Positions 27,584 through 36,208 of a stretch of DNA of 40,149 bases are shown in pieces. This stretch comes from Rhodoferax sp. GTDB lineage: Bacteria > Pseudomonadota > Gammaproteobacteria > Burkholderiales > Burkholderiaceae_C. Under the pieces are notes generated by a model, which worked only from the letters and a program-made list of their open reading frames with translations, had not been told where the DNA came from and made no database searches. A program made the translations under genes and the position numbers. The first letter of the stretch is position 1. Each line of letters begins with the position of its first letter. The DNA lies in assembly GCA_021738345.1 (NCBI GenBank), contig JAIPCE010000009.1, positions 1 through 40,149 on the forward strand. Reading direction: 5' to 3'.

Positions 27584-29596
27584 TCAGCGTCCACGCAAAA
27601 ATAGTGCGTCCAGTTCACCCGTTGTGATTTGTCGCCAGGTGGGGCGACCATGGTTGCATTGATCGCTACGTTCGGTCGATTCCATTTGGCGCAGCAAGGC
27701 GTTCATCTCCTCAAGGCTCAGACGGCGATTGGCACGCACGGCGCCATGGCACGCCATAGTTGCCAGCAATTCGTTTTGTGCGTGCTCGATCAACGTGCTC
27801 GCGTCATGCTGCTGCAATTCGGAAAGAACACTGCGGGCTAGTTCAACCGCATCGCCCTGAGCCAGTGTCGTGGGTACCGCACGCACTGCCAAAGTCCTGG
27901 CCGTCAGCGGAGTGATTTCAAGCCCCAGGGCGTGGAGCGCATCGGCGCGAGACTCTGCGACGGCTATTTCAGTCGCGGTCGCTGCAAAGGTGGCGGGTAT
28001 CAGCAGCGGTTGGCTGCTCAATCGTGCATTGGTGTCAGGCGAAGCGCTGCTTTGTGTCGCCTTAAGTTGCGCTTTGAGGCGCTCATACACAATACGTTCG
28101 TGGGCCGCGTGCATGTCTATGATGACCATGCCCTGCGAATTTTCCGACAGAATGTATATGCCATGGAGTTGTGCCAAAGCCCGACCCAGCGGCCAGTGTT
28201 CATTGGGCGCTGCGGCTGCCGGCGAGACTTGTCCGGATGGGCCCTCGCAATCCGGCTGTGGTGACTCACCGGACGCAAGGTTCTGCGCGGTCGCTCGGTC
28301 ATCGGTCGCTGAACCCATAGCGGCATTGGGCGAAGTGCTCTCGGTACGCAAGTTTCCCCACAACGCGCCCAGATCACTGACCCGATGACCAAGGGGTGAT
28401 GGAGCACTGAAAAAGCGCATACTGGATTGGGTTGGGCTCCAGGAGGGTGCCGCTTTGCCATTTAGGCCTGAAACAATTGCTGCATTGCCTGGCAGGTTTG
28501 CATTACCAGAACTCTCAGGGGTGGGTGGGCCTGTGGGTACTAACAGCGACTGGGTGCGTGGCACCGCGAGTGCGTCCTCGGCCGCATGGCGAACCGCTTG
28601 GTGCACTTCTCGGCTGTCGCGGAAACGCACCTCGATCTTGGTCGGGTGCACATTGACATCGACGCGTGTCGGATTCATTTCCAGATACAAGGCATACACC
28701 GGCTGGCGCTGACCGTGGAGCACGTCCTCGTACGCTTGGCGCGCAGCGTGGGTCAGAACCTTGTCGCGCACGAAGCGGCCATTGACATAGCAATATTGCT
28801 GGTCAGCCCGCGCGCGCGCCAGGTCTGGCACACCCACTCGGCCCCACACTCGCATGGCGGTGGCGGAGGATGTTGCGCGTTCGCCCACTGGTGCAGCGGA
28901 TATCCAGTCTACGGCTACCGATTGGTCGATAAAGTCGCTACCCAGAATATCGGCCATGCGTTGCTTCAACGCAGCCATGGCACTGTGTTGCGGATCGCAA
29001 CGCCGCCATTGCTCGATCAGCTTACCGTCATGCCACACAGAAAAACCGACGTCCGGGCGCGCCAGTGCGTGCCGACGTACCGATTCGATGCAGTGCGCCA
29101 ATTCGGTGGCATCTGATTTGAGGAATTTGCGCCGAGCCGGGGTACTGTAAAACAGCTCCTTGACTTCGACCGTGGTGCCCTGCGAGCGCGCGATGGGTTT
29201 GAGTTCGCCGGTGCGGCCGTCTAACAGGTAGGCAGTGCCTTGGTCATTGGCTTTTGACAGGATCGCACAGTCTGCGATCGCGTTGATGGCCGCCAGTGCC
29301 TCGCCCCGAAAACCCATGGTGGCGACGGATTCCAGGTCGGACAAATTGCCAATTTTGCTGGTGGCATGCCGCTTGAAGGCAATCGGCAGCTCGTGGGGCA
29401 AGATGCCAAGGCCATCGTCTTCGACCGCAATCAGCCGCACGCCGCCCGCTACCAGGCGGATGTTGATCTGCCTCGCGCCGGCATCGAGTGCATTGTCAAG
29501 CAATTCACGCACCACCGAGGCGGGCCGCTCCACTACCTCGCCTGCAGCGATCTGGCTGATGAGTTCGTCTGGAAGTTCCAGAATCGGGCGACGCAT
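27584..29596 (-). CDS. mutL: DNA mismatch repair protein MutL
   Basis: A 670-residue mismatch-repair ATPase that links MutS to strand removal. The N-terminal GHKL ATPase has IAAGEVVERPASVVRELLDNALDAGA, DDGLGI and TMGFRGEALAAI. The C-terminal domain carries DMHAAHERIVYE (about residue 495) and a terminal CNHGRPT. These fit the D-(Q/M)-H-A-x2-E-x4-E and CxHGRP motifs of MutL proteins with their own nicking activity, unlike the E. coli type that relies on MutH. The ATG at 29596 places the conserved block at the usual distance; a GTG at 29623 is an alternative. It follows the TetR gene closely on the same strand. Confidence 0.96.
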   Translation of the reverse strand: MRRPILELPDELISQIAAGEVVERPASVVRELLDNALDAGARQINIRLVAGGVRLIAVEDDGLGILPHELPIAFKRHATSKIGNLSDLESVATMGFRGEALAAINAIADCAILSKANDQGTAYLLDGRTGELKPIARSQGTTVEVKELFYSTPARRKFLKSDATELAHCIESVRRHALARPDVGFSVWHDGKLIEQWRRCDPQHSAMAALKQRMADILGSDFIDQSVAVDWISAAPVGERATSSATAMRVWGRVGVPDLARARADQQYCYVNGRFVRDKVLTHAARQAYEDVLHGQRQPVYALYLEMNPTRVDVNVHPTKIEVRFRDSREVHQAVRHAAEDALAVPRTQSLLVPTGPPTPESSGNANLPGNAAIVSGLNGKAAPSWSPTQSSMRFFSAPSPLGHRVSDLGALWGNLRTESTSPNAAMGSATDDRATAQNLASGESPQPDCEGPSGQVSPAAAAPNEHWPLGRALAQLHGIYILSENSQGMVIIDMHAAHERIVYERLKAQLKATQSSASPDTNARLSSQPLLIPATFAATATEIAVAESRADALHALGLEITPLTARTLAVRAVPTTLAQGDAVELARSVLSELQQHDASTLIEHAQNELLATMACHGAVRANRRLSLEEMNALLRQMESTERSDQCNHGRPTWRQITTGELDALFLRGR

Positions 29597-29651
29597 AGGG
29601 GATGATGGAATGTGTAAATTCACGCAGCGATTTTAGGTGGGCGCGATGATG

Positions 29652-30317
29652 TCATGGCAAATCTGCTTGCAGTTCCTTTGGGTTTGTCGCGAGGGTACGG
29701 GTGCCAGTCAGAATCATCCGGACCATGATGATCAACTGAGCTTTCAAAACCGGCAGTTGGTCGCTCGGCAAGTCCATGGCGGTGGCGCCCATGGCAAACA
29801 CCAGCCGCGTAATGGCCTTGGCGGTGAGTGCCGGTTCGTACAGTTCGGTGTGGTTGGCCGCCGCAAGTCGTACCAGATCCGTCTTGAGTTCTTCCTCAAA
29901 AAAGTTGAGTTGCCGGTCCACGGCCTGCTTGAAGGCGTCAGAGCCTACCGAGCCTTCGCGCAAGAGGATGTGTAGCGAGGGGTCGTTGCTGGTGAGCTGT
30001 TGCATAAAAGCCTCGACCGAGCCACGCACCACGCTGCGGTTGGTGCGGGCGCGCTGTCGGGCGTCTCCAATGATCTGTCGCAGCGAACTGCCCGCCAAAT
30101 CAATCAAGGCAACCGCCAGCTCGTCCATGTCGCGAAACTGACGGTAAAAGCTGTTGGGCGCAATACCGGCCTCGCGCGCCACTTCGCGCAGGCTCAGGGA
30201 CGACACACTGCGATGGGGACCGAGCAGTTTGAGTGCGGCAGCGATCACGTCTTCGCGTGAAATCACGGATTTTCGGCCCAGGGCTATGGCAGGGGAGGGT
30301 GGTGGCGCAGGGGGCAT
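29652..30317 (-). CDS. TetR-family regulator similar to FabR
   Basis: A 221-residue repressor. The N-terminal helix-turn-helix, with SLREVAREAGIAPNSFYRQF (about 41-60), closely matches the DNA-binding region of FabR, the regulator of unsaturated fatty acid synthesis in enterobacteria, and the following DELAVALIDLAGSSLRQII and ARQRARTNRSVVRGSVEAF continue that likeness. The ligand domain is typical TetR. It is divergent from the nitronate-monooxygenase-family gene with overlapping promoters between them, so it probably controls that gene and itself. FabR identity is by resemblance only. Confidence 0.85.
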   Translation of the reverse strand: MPPAPPPSPAIALGRKSVISREDVIAAALKLLGPHRSVSSLSLREVAREAGIAPNSFYRQFRDMDELAVALIDLAGSSLRQIIGDARQRARTNRSVVRGSVEAFMQQLTSNDPSLHILLREGSVGSDAFKQAVDRQLNFFEEELKTDLVRLAAANHTELYEPALTAKAITRLVFAMGATAMDLPSDQLPVLKAQLIIMVRMILTGTRTLATNPKELQADLP

Positions 30318-30357
30318 GGCAGGTCAATCAGGGGGATTTCAATGCATGGGAGTCATT

Positions 30358-30399
30358 AATATACAACCGTATAGACAAATGTCTTAATATCTGTATACT
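30358..30399. promoter_or_regulatory. Overlapping divergent promoters and candidate TetR operator
   Basis: On the + strand TAGACA (30372-30377), 16 bp, TATACT (30394-30399) gives a good sigma-70 promoter for the flavoprotein gene, with a start near 30406. On the minus strand TTAAGA, 18 bp, TATATT (30363-30358) could serve the TetR gene. The short palindrome AGACA-AA-TGTCT (30373-30384) overlaps the + strand -35 box and is a plausible operator for the TetR-family repressor. Confidence 0.6.
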
Positions 30400-30424
30400 C
30401 TACCAAAAATTTTTTGGAACTTGC

Positions 30425-31669
30425 ATGAAACGTGTGGACGATTTTCGCCTGACATTGGGTAAAAAGGAACTTGTGCCCCTCATCATAGGTGGTATGGGGG
30501 TCGACATTTCCACCGCAGAGCTGGCACTTGAGGCCGCGCGTCTGGGCGGTATTGGTCACATTTCAGATGCCATGGTGCAAGACGTGTCAGACCGGCGGTT
30601 TGATACCGAGTTCGTGAAAGAAAAAACCAAGTTTTACAAACACAACATCGACAACTCGGACAAGCGCGTGGTGCAGTTTGATCTCGGGCGTCTGGCCGAG
30701 GCAACCAAGCTGCATGTGGGCCAGACCATGGAAGCCAAACGTGGCGACGGCATGATTTTCGTGAACTGCATGGAAAAATTGACCATGAACGGGCCACGCG
30801 ACACCCTGCAGGTGCGTCTGAATTCGGCGCTGGATGCGGGCATTGACGGCATTACGCTCAGTGCCGGTTTGCATCTGGGGTCTTTTGCGTTGATGGCCGA
30901 TCACCCGCGTTTTCGTGATGCCAAATTGGGCATTATCGTGTCGTCGGTGCGTGCGCTGCAACTGTTCTTGCGAAAAACTGCGCGCCTCAACCGCCTGCCC
31001 GACTTTGTCATCATCGAAGGGCCTCTGGCCGGTGGTCATCTGGGTTTTGGCATGGACTGGGCGCAGTACGATCTGGGCACGATTCTCGATGAAATCGCGC
31101 TGTACCTCAAAACCGAGCAGCTCGACATTCCGCTGGTGGCAGCGGGCGGCATTTTTACCGGCAGCGATGCTACGGCCTTCCTAGAGCGGGGCGCTGCCGC
31201 GTTGCAGGTTGCCACGCGTTTTACCGTGGCCAATGAATGCGGCCTGCCCGACAAGGTCAAGCAGGAGTATTTTCGCGCCAGCGAAGACGACATCATCGTC
31301 AACACCGTGTCGCCCACCGGTTACCCGATGCGCATGCTCAAGAGCACCCCGGCCATTGGCTCAGGTATTCGCCCCAATTGCGAGGCCTATGGGTATTTGC
31401 TCGATGGGGCGGGTAGCTGCGCGTACATCAACGCTTACAACCAGCAAATTGCCCTGCATCCGGATGGCAAAAATATCTCGGTCAGCGACAAGACCTGTCT
31501 GTGTACCCACATGCGCAACTACAACTGTTGGACCTGCGGTAGCACCACCTACCGCCTCAAGGACACCACCCGCAAGCTCGCGGATGGCAGCTACCAGACC
31601 CTCAGTGCCGAGCACATTTTCAAGGATTACCAGTTCAGCGTGGACCAACACATCGCGCTGCCGGCCTGA
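30425..31669 (+). CDS. Nitronate monooxygenase-family flavoprotein with a cysteine cluster
   Basis: A 414-residue FMN-dependent TIM-barrel protein of the nitronate monooxygenase/2-nitropropane dioxygenase family. Family features include an N-terminal IIGGMGVDIS, FVIIEGPLAGGHLGFG, VAAGGIFTGSDATAFLERGAAALQVATRF and a late SPTGYPMRM. The C-terminal part is unusual: C358, C360, C368 and C371 lie within 14 residues (C-x-C-x7-C-x2-C), a possible iron-sulphur or zinc site. Family members include true nitronate oxidases and enoyl-thioester enzymes of fatty-acid synthesis (FabK, FabX, PfaD). Divergence from a FabR-like regulator favours a lipid role. The start at 30425 fits the promoter; upstream in-frame residues would run through it. 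Confidence 0.8.
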   Translation: MKRVDDFRLTLGKKELVPLIIGGMGVDISTAELALEAARLGGIGHISDAMVQDVSDRRFDTEFVKEKTKFYKHNIDNSDKRVVQFDLGRLAEATKLHVGQTMEAKRGDGMIFVNCMEKLTMNGPRDTLQVRLNSALDAGIDGITLSAGLHLGSFALMADHPRFRDAKLGIIVSSVRALQLFLRKTARLNRLPDFVIIEGPLAGGHLGFGMDWAQYDLGTILDEIALYLKTEQLDIPLVAAGGIFTGSDATAFLERGAAALQVATRFTVANECGLPDKVKQEYFRASEDDIIVNTVSPTGYPMRMLKSTPAIGSGIRPNCEAYGYLLDGAGSCAYINAYNQQIALHPDGKNISVSDKTCLCTHMRNYNCWTCGSTTYRLKDTTRKLADGSYQTLSAEHIFKDYQFSVDQHIALPA

Positions 31670-31698
31670 ACCTACGTGATCCGGGATAATCCCGGTCC

Positions 31699-32352
31699 AT
31701 GGAACTTATCAGCTTTTTTTTCGATTTCATTTTGCATGTGGACAAGTACCTTGAGTCCTTTGTTCAAAATTATGGTCCCTGGGTCTACGCCCTGCTGTTT
31801 CTGGTGATTTTTGTTGAAACCGGTGTGGTCGTCATGCCGTTTTTGCCGGGTGACTCCCTGTTGTTTGTGGTCGGTGCCATGTGCGGCGTGGGTTTGATGA
31901 GCTACCCGCTATCCGTGGGCTTGCTGTTCGCAGCGGCCGTGCTCGGCAACCAGTCAAACTACCATATCGGCCGCTACTTTGGTCCCAAGGTGTTTCAGTG
32001 GGAAGACTCGCGGTTTTTCAATAAAAGGGCGTTTGACCAGGCCCATTCGTTTTATGAGCGCTATGGCGGGGTGACGATTGTGGCGGCGCGCTTCATGCCG
32101 TTTTTGCGCACCTTTGCGCCGTTTGTGGCGGGTGTGGCGCAAATGAACCGGGCGCGCTTCGTGTTTTACGACGTGACAGGCGGTGCCTTGTGGGTCGGCG
32201 GCATTATTACCGTCGGCTATTTTTTTGGTGACTTGCCGTTTGTGAAGGCGCATTTGGACAAGATCATCTGGGCCATGATTTTTATCCCCGGGCTCGTCAT
32301 TTTGCTGGGTGCCTGGAAAGCCCGCAGGGTTCAAGCCAAGCTATCAGGCTGA
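31699..32352 (+). CDS. DedA-family membrane protein
   Basis: A 217-residue inner-membrane protein of the DedA/SNARE-associated family, implicated in lipid flipping and membrane homeostasis. It has the conserved FVETGVVVMPFLPGDSLLF segment, the middle GRYFGPKVF and the AARFMPFLRTFAPFVAGV motif, with four or five hydrophobic segments. It starts 29 bp after the flavoprotein. No ribosome-binding site is visible: the position is taken by a hairpin (CCGGG-ATAAT-CCCGG, 31681-31695) whose loop contains GATAAT, so it may be read from a very short or leaderless transcript. Its end overlaps msbA (convergent) by 9 bp. Confidence 0.92.
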   Translation: MELISFFFDFILHVDKYLESFVQNYGPWVYALLFLVIFVETGVVVMPFLPGDSLLFVVGAMCGVGLMSYPLSVGLLFAAAVLGNQSNYHIGRYFGPKVFQWEDSRFFNKRAFDQAHSFYERYGGVTIVAARFMPFLRTFAPFVAGVAQMNRARFVFYDVTGGALWVGGIITVGYFFGDLPFVKAHLDKIIWAMIFIPGLVILLGAWKARRVQAKLSG

Positions 32353-34104
32353 TTGCGCCGCCAGGTATTGGCCGTGCTGGTGCAAATTGAAGTAGGCACC
32401 CCGCTGCGTAATGAGCTCGGCATGGGTCCCGGTTTCGACGATTTTTCCGGCTTCCATCACCACAATGCGGTCGGCATGCATCACGGTTGACAGTCGGTGT
32501 GCGATCACCAAGCTGGTCCGCCCTCGCATGAGCACCTGGAGCGCAGCTTGCACCGCACGTTCGGATTCGGTGTCGAGCGCAGAGGTGGCTTCGTCCAGAA
32601 TCAATATCGGCGCGTCCTTGTACAGAGCGCGGGCAATTGCCAGGCGCTGGCGCTGGCCGCCGGACAGTTGGCCGGCATTGTGGCCCACGGTGGTGTTTAT
32701 TCCCTGGGGTAATTGAGCGACAAAGCTGCTGAGGTTTGCCACGCGCAGACATTCCTCGACCCTGCCGGGCACAATCTCCATGCCGAGCGCGACGTTGGCG
32801 GCGATGCTGTCGTTGAGCATCACCACGTTTTGACTCACCACGGCAAACTGGGAGCGAAGTGCGTCGATCGACCAGCGGCTGAGGTCTTCGTTATCCAGAA
32901 AAATATGGCCCGCGCTTGGTTGCAGGAAACGGGGAAGCAGGCTGACCAGGGTCGACTTGCCGGAACCCGAAGCACCGACTAGGGCGATGGTTTCTCCCGG
33001 CCTGACCACCAGGTCAAGTTCATCCAGTGCGGGTGCATTGGCACCGTCGTACCGCACACTGACTTTTTCCAGACGGATGTGCCCCTGGACCCGAGGTTTC
33101 GAGAAATCTCCGCCCACTTCGGTGGGTACTGTGTCAATCAGCTCAAGCGCGCGCTCGAGCGCCACCAAGCCCCGAGTAATCGGGCTGGAGACTTCAGACA
33201 ACTGGCGAATCGGCGCAATGATCATCAGCATGGCAGTGACAAATGCAACAAAGCCACCGACCGAAGTGCCACTGCTGGCACTCTGCGACAAGGCGACCGA
33301 GATGACGGCGGACAGCGCCATGGCCGCCAGCATCTGGGTCATCGGGGTCATCGCTGCGCCCGCGACAGTTGACTTCAGGGCCAGGCGGTACAAAGCGTCG
33401 CTCACCTGGTTGAATCGATGGGATTGCGCCTGTTGGGCCGAATACAGGCGGATGTCACGGTGCGCGAGCACGTTTTCTTCGACCACATAGGCCAATTGGT
33501 CGGTTGCATCCTGGCTGGCTTTGGTGAACTGGTGCACCCTGGCGGTCAAGACGCGCATGACCCAAGTCACCGACGGAAACACGGCGGCCACGATCAAAGT
33601 CAGCTTCCAGTTGAGATAGAACAAATAACCCACCAGAGCGATCAGGGTGAGCCCATTGCGTGTCAGGCTCAACATGGCATTGACCAGCATGCCGGCGCCG
33701 GTTTGCACCTCGTAGACCAGGGTGTTGGACAGCGCGCTCGAGTTTTGCGTTCCGAACAGTTTCAAATCGGCGTTGAGCAATTTCTTGAACATCGCCTGGC
33801 GCATGCTCACCAGGCCCAGGTTGGTGATTTTCGACAAACCGACTTGTGAGACATAGCCCGCGCTGCCGCGAATAGCAAACAGCAGCAGCAGCGCAACTGG
33901 CACCGTCCAGATTTCAAGTTCGCCACGCTGAAAGCCCTGGTCCAGCAAGGGCTTGAGAAGCGCCGGTATCAGGGGCTCGGTGGCCGCGCCGACGATGGCG
34001 CCCAGTGCCACCAGCAACCAGGTGCCACGCGCCTGGCCAAAATAGGGCAGCAAGCGTCGCATGCGTTGCAACACACTGGAGTTTGCGAGGGCGGAGGGTT
34101 TCAA
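32344..34104 (-). CDS. msbA: Lipid A exporter MsbA (ABC half-transporter)
   Basis: A 586-residue protein with an N-terminal six-helix membrane domain and a C-terminal ATPase: Walker A GASGSGKS (near 378), LSGGQRQRLAIARALY, Walker B LILDEATSALD and the H-loop IAHRLST. Homodimers flip core-lipid A across the inner membrane. Its place after a WaaE/KdtX-like LPS glycosyltransferase and the small ORF supports MsbA over other exporters of the same fold. The start at 34104 is TTG, with AGGAA about 10 bases upstream; the next ATG at 34062 would remove 14 residues. The upstream small ORF ends 27 bp before it. Confidence 0.9.
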   Translation of the reverse strand: MKPSALANSSVLQRMRRLLPYFGQARGTWLLVALGAIVGAATEPLIPALLKPLLDQGFQRGELEIWTVPVALLLLFAIRGSAGYVSQVGLSKITNLGLVSMRQAMFKKLLNADLKLFGTQNSSALSNTLVYEVQTGAGMLVNAMLSLTRNGLTLIALVGYLFYLNWKLTLIVAAVFPSVTWVMRVLTARVHQFTKASQDATDQLAYVVEENVLAHRDIRLYSAQQAQSHRFNQVSDALYRLALKSTVAGAAMTPMTQMLAAMALSAVISVALSQSASSGTSVGGFVAFVTAMLMIIAPIRQLSEVSSPITRGLVALERALELIDTVPTEVGGDFSKPRVQGHIRLEKVSVRYDGANAPALDELDLVVRPGETIALVGASGSGKSTLVSLLPRFLQPSAGHIFLDNEDLSRWSIDALRSQFAVVSQNVVMLNDSIAANVALGMEIVPGRVEECLRVANLSSFVAQLPQGINTTVGHNAGQLSGGQRQRLAIARALYKDAPILILDEATSALDTESERAVQAALQVLMRGRTSLVIAHRLSTVMHADRIVVMEAGKIVETGTHAELITQRGAYFNLHQHGQYLAAQSA

Positions 34105-34131
34105 GATCGGATATTCCTGACCAAGTTGAAT

Positions 34132-34335
34132 TTACCACCTGCCATGTTGCGTGCGAAGGCCTACGTTCTTATTGGCAGGATCGTGCATGCCGGTTGCGAG
34201 CAAAAGACCCATTGCGCCACAAATGAAGTCCCCCAATAGATCGTCATAGAGTGGCGAGTTGAACACGCAGGCCGGCGCAAGGTGGGCAGTCTCGGGGGCG
34301 CGACCCCGCTCCAGCGACCCGGCCGGGTGGTTCAT
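34132..34335 (-). CDS. Small ORF coupled to the glycosyltransferase, unknown function
   Basis: A 67-residue ORF whose ATG overlaps the stop of the glycosyltransferase gene (ATGA, 34332-34335) and which ends 27 bp before msbA. Translational coupling and full use of the gap argue that it is real. The sequence has one moderately hydrophobic stretch (LLGDFICGAMGLLLATGM, about 34-51), perhaps a single membrane helix, and no recognisable domain. It could be a small accessory to LPS assembly, or a decayed end of a longer gene. I do not recognise it. Confidence 0.5.
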   Translation of the reverse strand: MNHPAGSLERGRAPETAHLAPACVFNSPLYDDLLGDFICGAMGLLLATGMHDPANKNVGLRTQHGRW

Positions 34336-35132
34336 TGCCGCGAAGAGCGCTCAACGTCAAGGTCGATCGGCTGCCGCCAAGCGGAACCTTTTTGAATTTC
34401 TATGGCCTTGAGATAACGGTAGAAAGTAACTTCGAAGTAAGCCAATGCAATGACAAAACCAGCCCAACCGTCCAGCAAACCCAACTTGAAGACATAGTGT
34501 TTGGTAAAAGCCCACACTCCATGGGAAAGGGCAGTACCCATACTCAAATTTTTATGCACCAGACGCTCGGCACCTAGAGTCGAGTAGCGGTTGGCTTTGT
34601 GCATGACCTGCCCCATGTCCTTGAAGGGGAATTGCCAAATCGGATTCTTCAAGTGTCCCAGAGGTCGGGTCGAATGTAGCACGTAGCCCTCGTGCACTGG
34701 CTTGGAGTCGTAAACCATGCTGTTTTTTCGGAATAATTGCGGCTGGCGGTAGTTAGGGTACCAACCCGAATGCTTGATCCATTGACCCATAAAAAAATTA
34801 CGACGCGGCATCCAGTACACGTCGAGTGCGTCTGGGCTATTGGCAATTGCGCGAATTTCGGTTGCGGCCTCTGGTGTGCAGCGCTCGTCAGCGTCCAGAC
34901 TAAAAATCCAGGGGTAGGTGCAGGCGGCCAGGGCCTTGTTGCGCAAGTCACCAAAGCCTTTAAAGTCCACTTGCACTACGCGAGCTCCCAGTTGTTCCGC
35001 GATTTCCGGGGTGCCGTCAGTACTCCAGGAGTCCACCACGACCACTTCATCGGCCCATTGGGCGCTCAAAATGGTTGCGGCTAGCTTATCAGCCTCATTA
35101 AAGGCGATGATGTAAACCGAAATTTTGTTCAT
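34332..35132 (-). CDS. Family 2 glycosyltransferase, WaaE/KdtX-like (LPS core)
   Basis: A 266-residue inverting GT-A enzyme. It begins ISVYIIAFNEADKLAATI, has the metal-site pattern FSLDADER (about 97-104) and ends with conserved membrane-associated helices (GLLDGWAGFVIALAYFEVTFYRYLKA). These match the WaaE/KdtX group, which adds glucose or heptose to the inner core of lipopolysaccharide. It heads the operon with the small ORF and msbA, in keeping with LPS assembly before export. Its donor and acceptor sugars cannot be read from the sequence. It is divergent from a decayed second glycosyltransferase. Confidence 0.88.
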   Translation of the reverse strand: MNKISVYIIAFNEADKLAATILSAQWADEVVVVDSWSTDGTPEIAEQLGARVVQVDFKGFGDLRNKALAACTYPWIFSLDADERCTPEAATEIRAIANSPDALDVYWMPRRNFFMGQWIKHSGWYPNYRQPQLFRKNSMVYDSKPVHEGYVLHSTRPLGHLKNPIWQFPFKDMGQVMHKANRYSTLGAERLVHKNLSMGTALSHGVWAFTKHYVFKLGLLDGWAGFVIALAYFEVTFYRYLKAIEIQKGSAWRQPIDLDVERSSRQ

Positions 35133-35365
35133 CTAAGGTGTTAATCACTATGGGTAAATTTTCGCCCCTTGGGGCGGCATTTCTCCCAAGTATCCAGAAG
35201 TACAGTGTCCATCGTAAAACGAAGACAAACCGCGAAGCGTTCGAGTCGCAGTGCATCCATACCGATCCTTTGGGCTCGTATGTTCATCTTTGCTCGTGCA
35301 GACGCTGGCTTATAGGCAAACGCGAGCATGAAGTCTAGTTCAAAAATGGCCATTCTGTACAATCA

Positions 35366-36208
35366 ATCCCTGTAGTTGGCACCGATCGACGCAGCGATGC
35401 GCTGTCGGCAGTGCTGCGTGGTTTGTCGTGCCGGATAGACAGGAATTTCGGGACGATTGTGGCCGATGATGGCTCACGCCCCAAGTTTCAAGATTTACTT
35501 TTGGGATCGCTTGTGGCAAAAAGCCTAGTGATCGCACATGTGAGGGGCCCGTATGCCAGGTTCCGGTTGGCGCTGACCAAAAAACGGGGTGTTGCCGCTT
35601 GTAGCGGCAAATACCTGGTGTTTCTGGATGGGGATTGCGTGCCGAACCTGGATTTTGTTGCGCATCAATTGCACGTTGTCAGCCAGTTTTTTTGCGAACG
35701 GGAGTCTCGGCTTGTTGTCGGAATGGTTTAAGCGAAAGGATGTGTGGGCTAGTCAGGAGAAGATTTCGGGCCGTTCCACCTTTGCTGGATTGGACATGGG
35801 TACGCTGGTCGGTCCAACAAGCTGACCGGATATCTCCGTCCTTCGGGATGGGCGGTGTAGGCATGAGCGTGCCAGTCCATGGAAGGGGGTGCGTAGCTGA
35901 AACATGGCGTGTGGCGATCGGACTTGGGTCGTGTTGAGGATTTTGATGAGATATTTGTCGGGTGGGGCCATGAAGATGCCGATTTCTTTTTGCGCTTGCA
36001 CAACGCAGGGGTTCGCCGAAAGAATGGCTTTTGTGCGACGGAAGTCTTTCACTTCTGGCATAAGGAAGCAGCGCGTTTGAATGCCGCTCACAATGCCAGC
36101 ATGGTCGAGGCGCGCTGCGTAGCCAACAAATCTAGCAACGCTCGGAATCAGGCAACTACAGGTGGACGATTCGGTATGCAACACAAGGCTGGGATAATGT
36201 GGCAATGA
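35366..36208 (+). pseudogene. Frameshifted family 2 glycosyltransferase
   Basis: Pieces of one GT-A glycosyltransferase occur in order in different frames. The first frame (35366-35731) gives SDALSAVLRGLS, IVADDGSRP and YLVFLDGDCVPNLDFVAHQ. A middle stretch gives WKGVRS then a TGA where a cysteine is usual (near 35894). The last frame (about 35909-36208) gives SDLGRVEDFDEIFVGWGHEDADFF and FHFWHKEAARLN, the C-terminal galactosyltransferase-like block. The start is lost and at least two shifts and one stop are needed to explain it. It ends inside the tolB start region. 35133-35365 has no supported gene. It probably once belonged to the adjacent LPS cluster. Confidence 0.8.

Noticed and set aside
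35141..35362. 73-residue minus-strand ORF between the glycosyltransferase and the pseudogene
   Set aside because: No domain, hydrophobic pattern or ribosome-binding site, and an overlapping + strand ORF is equally long.
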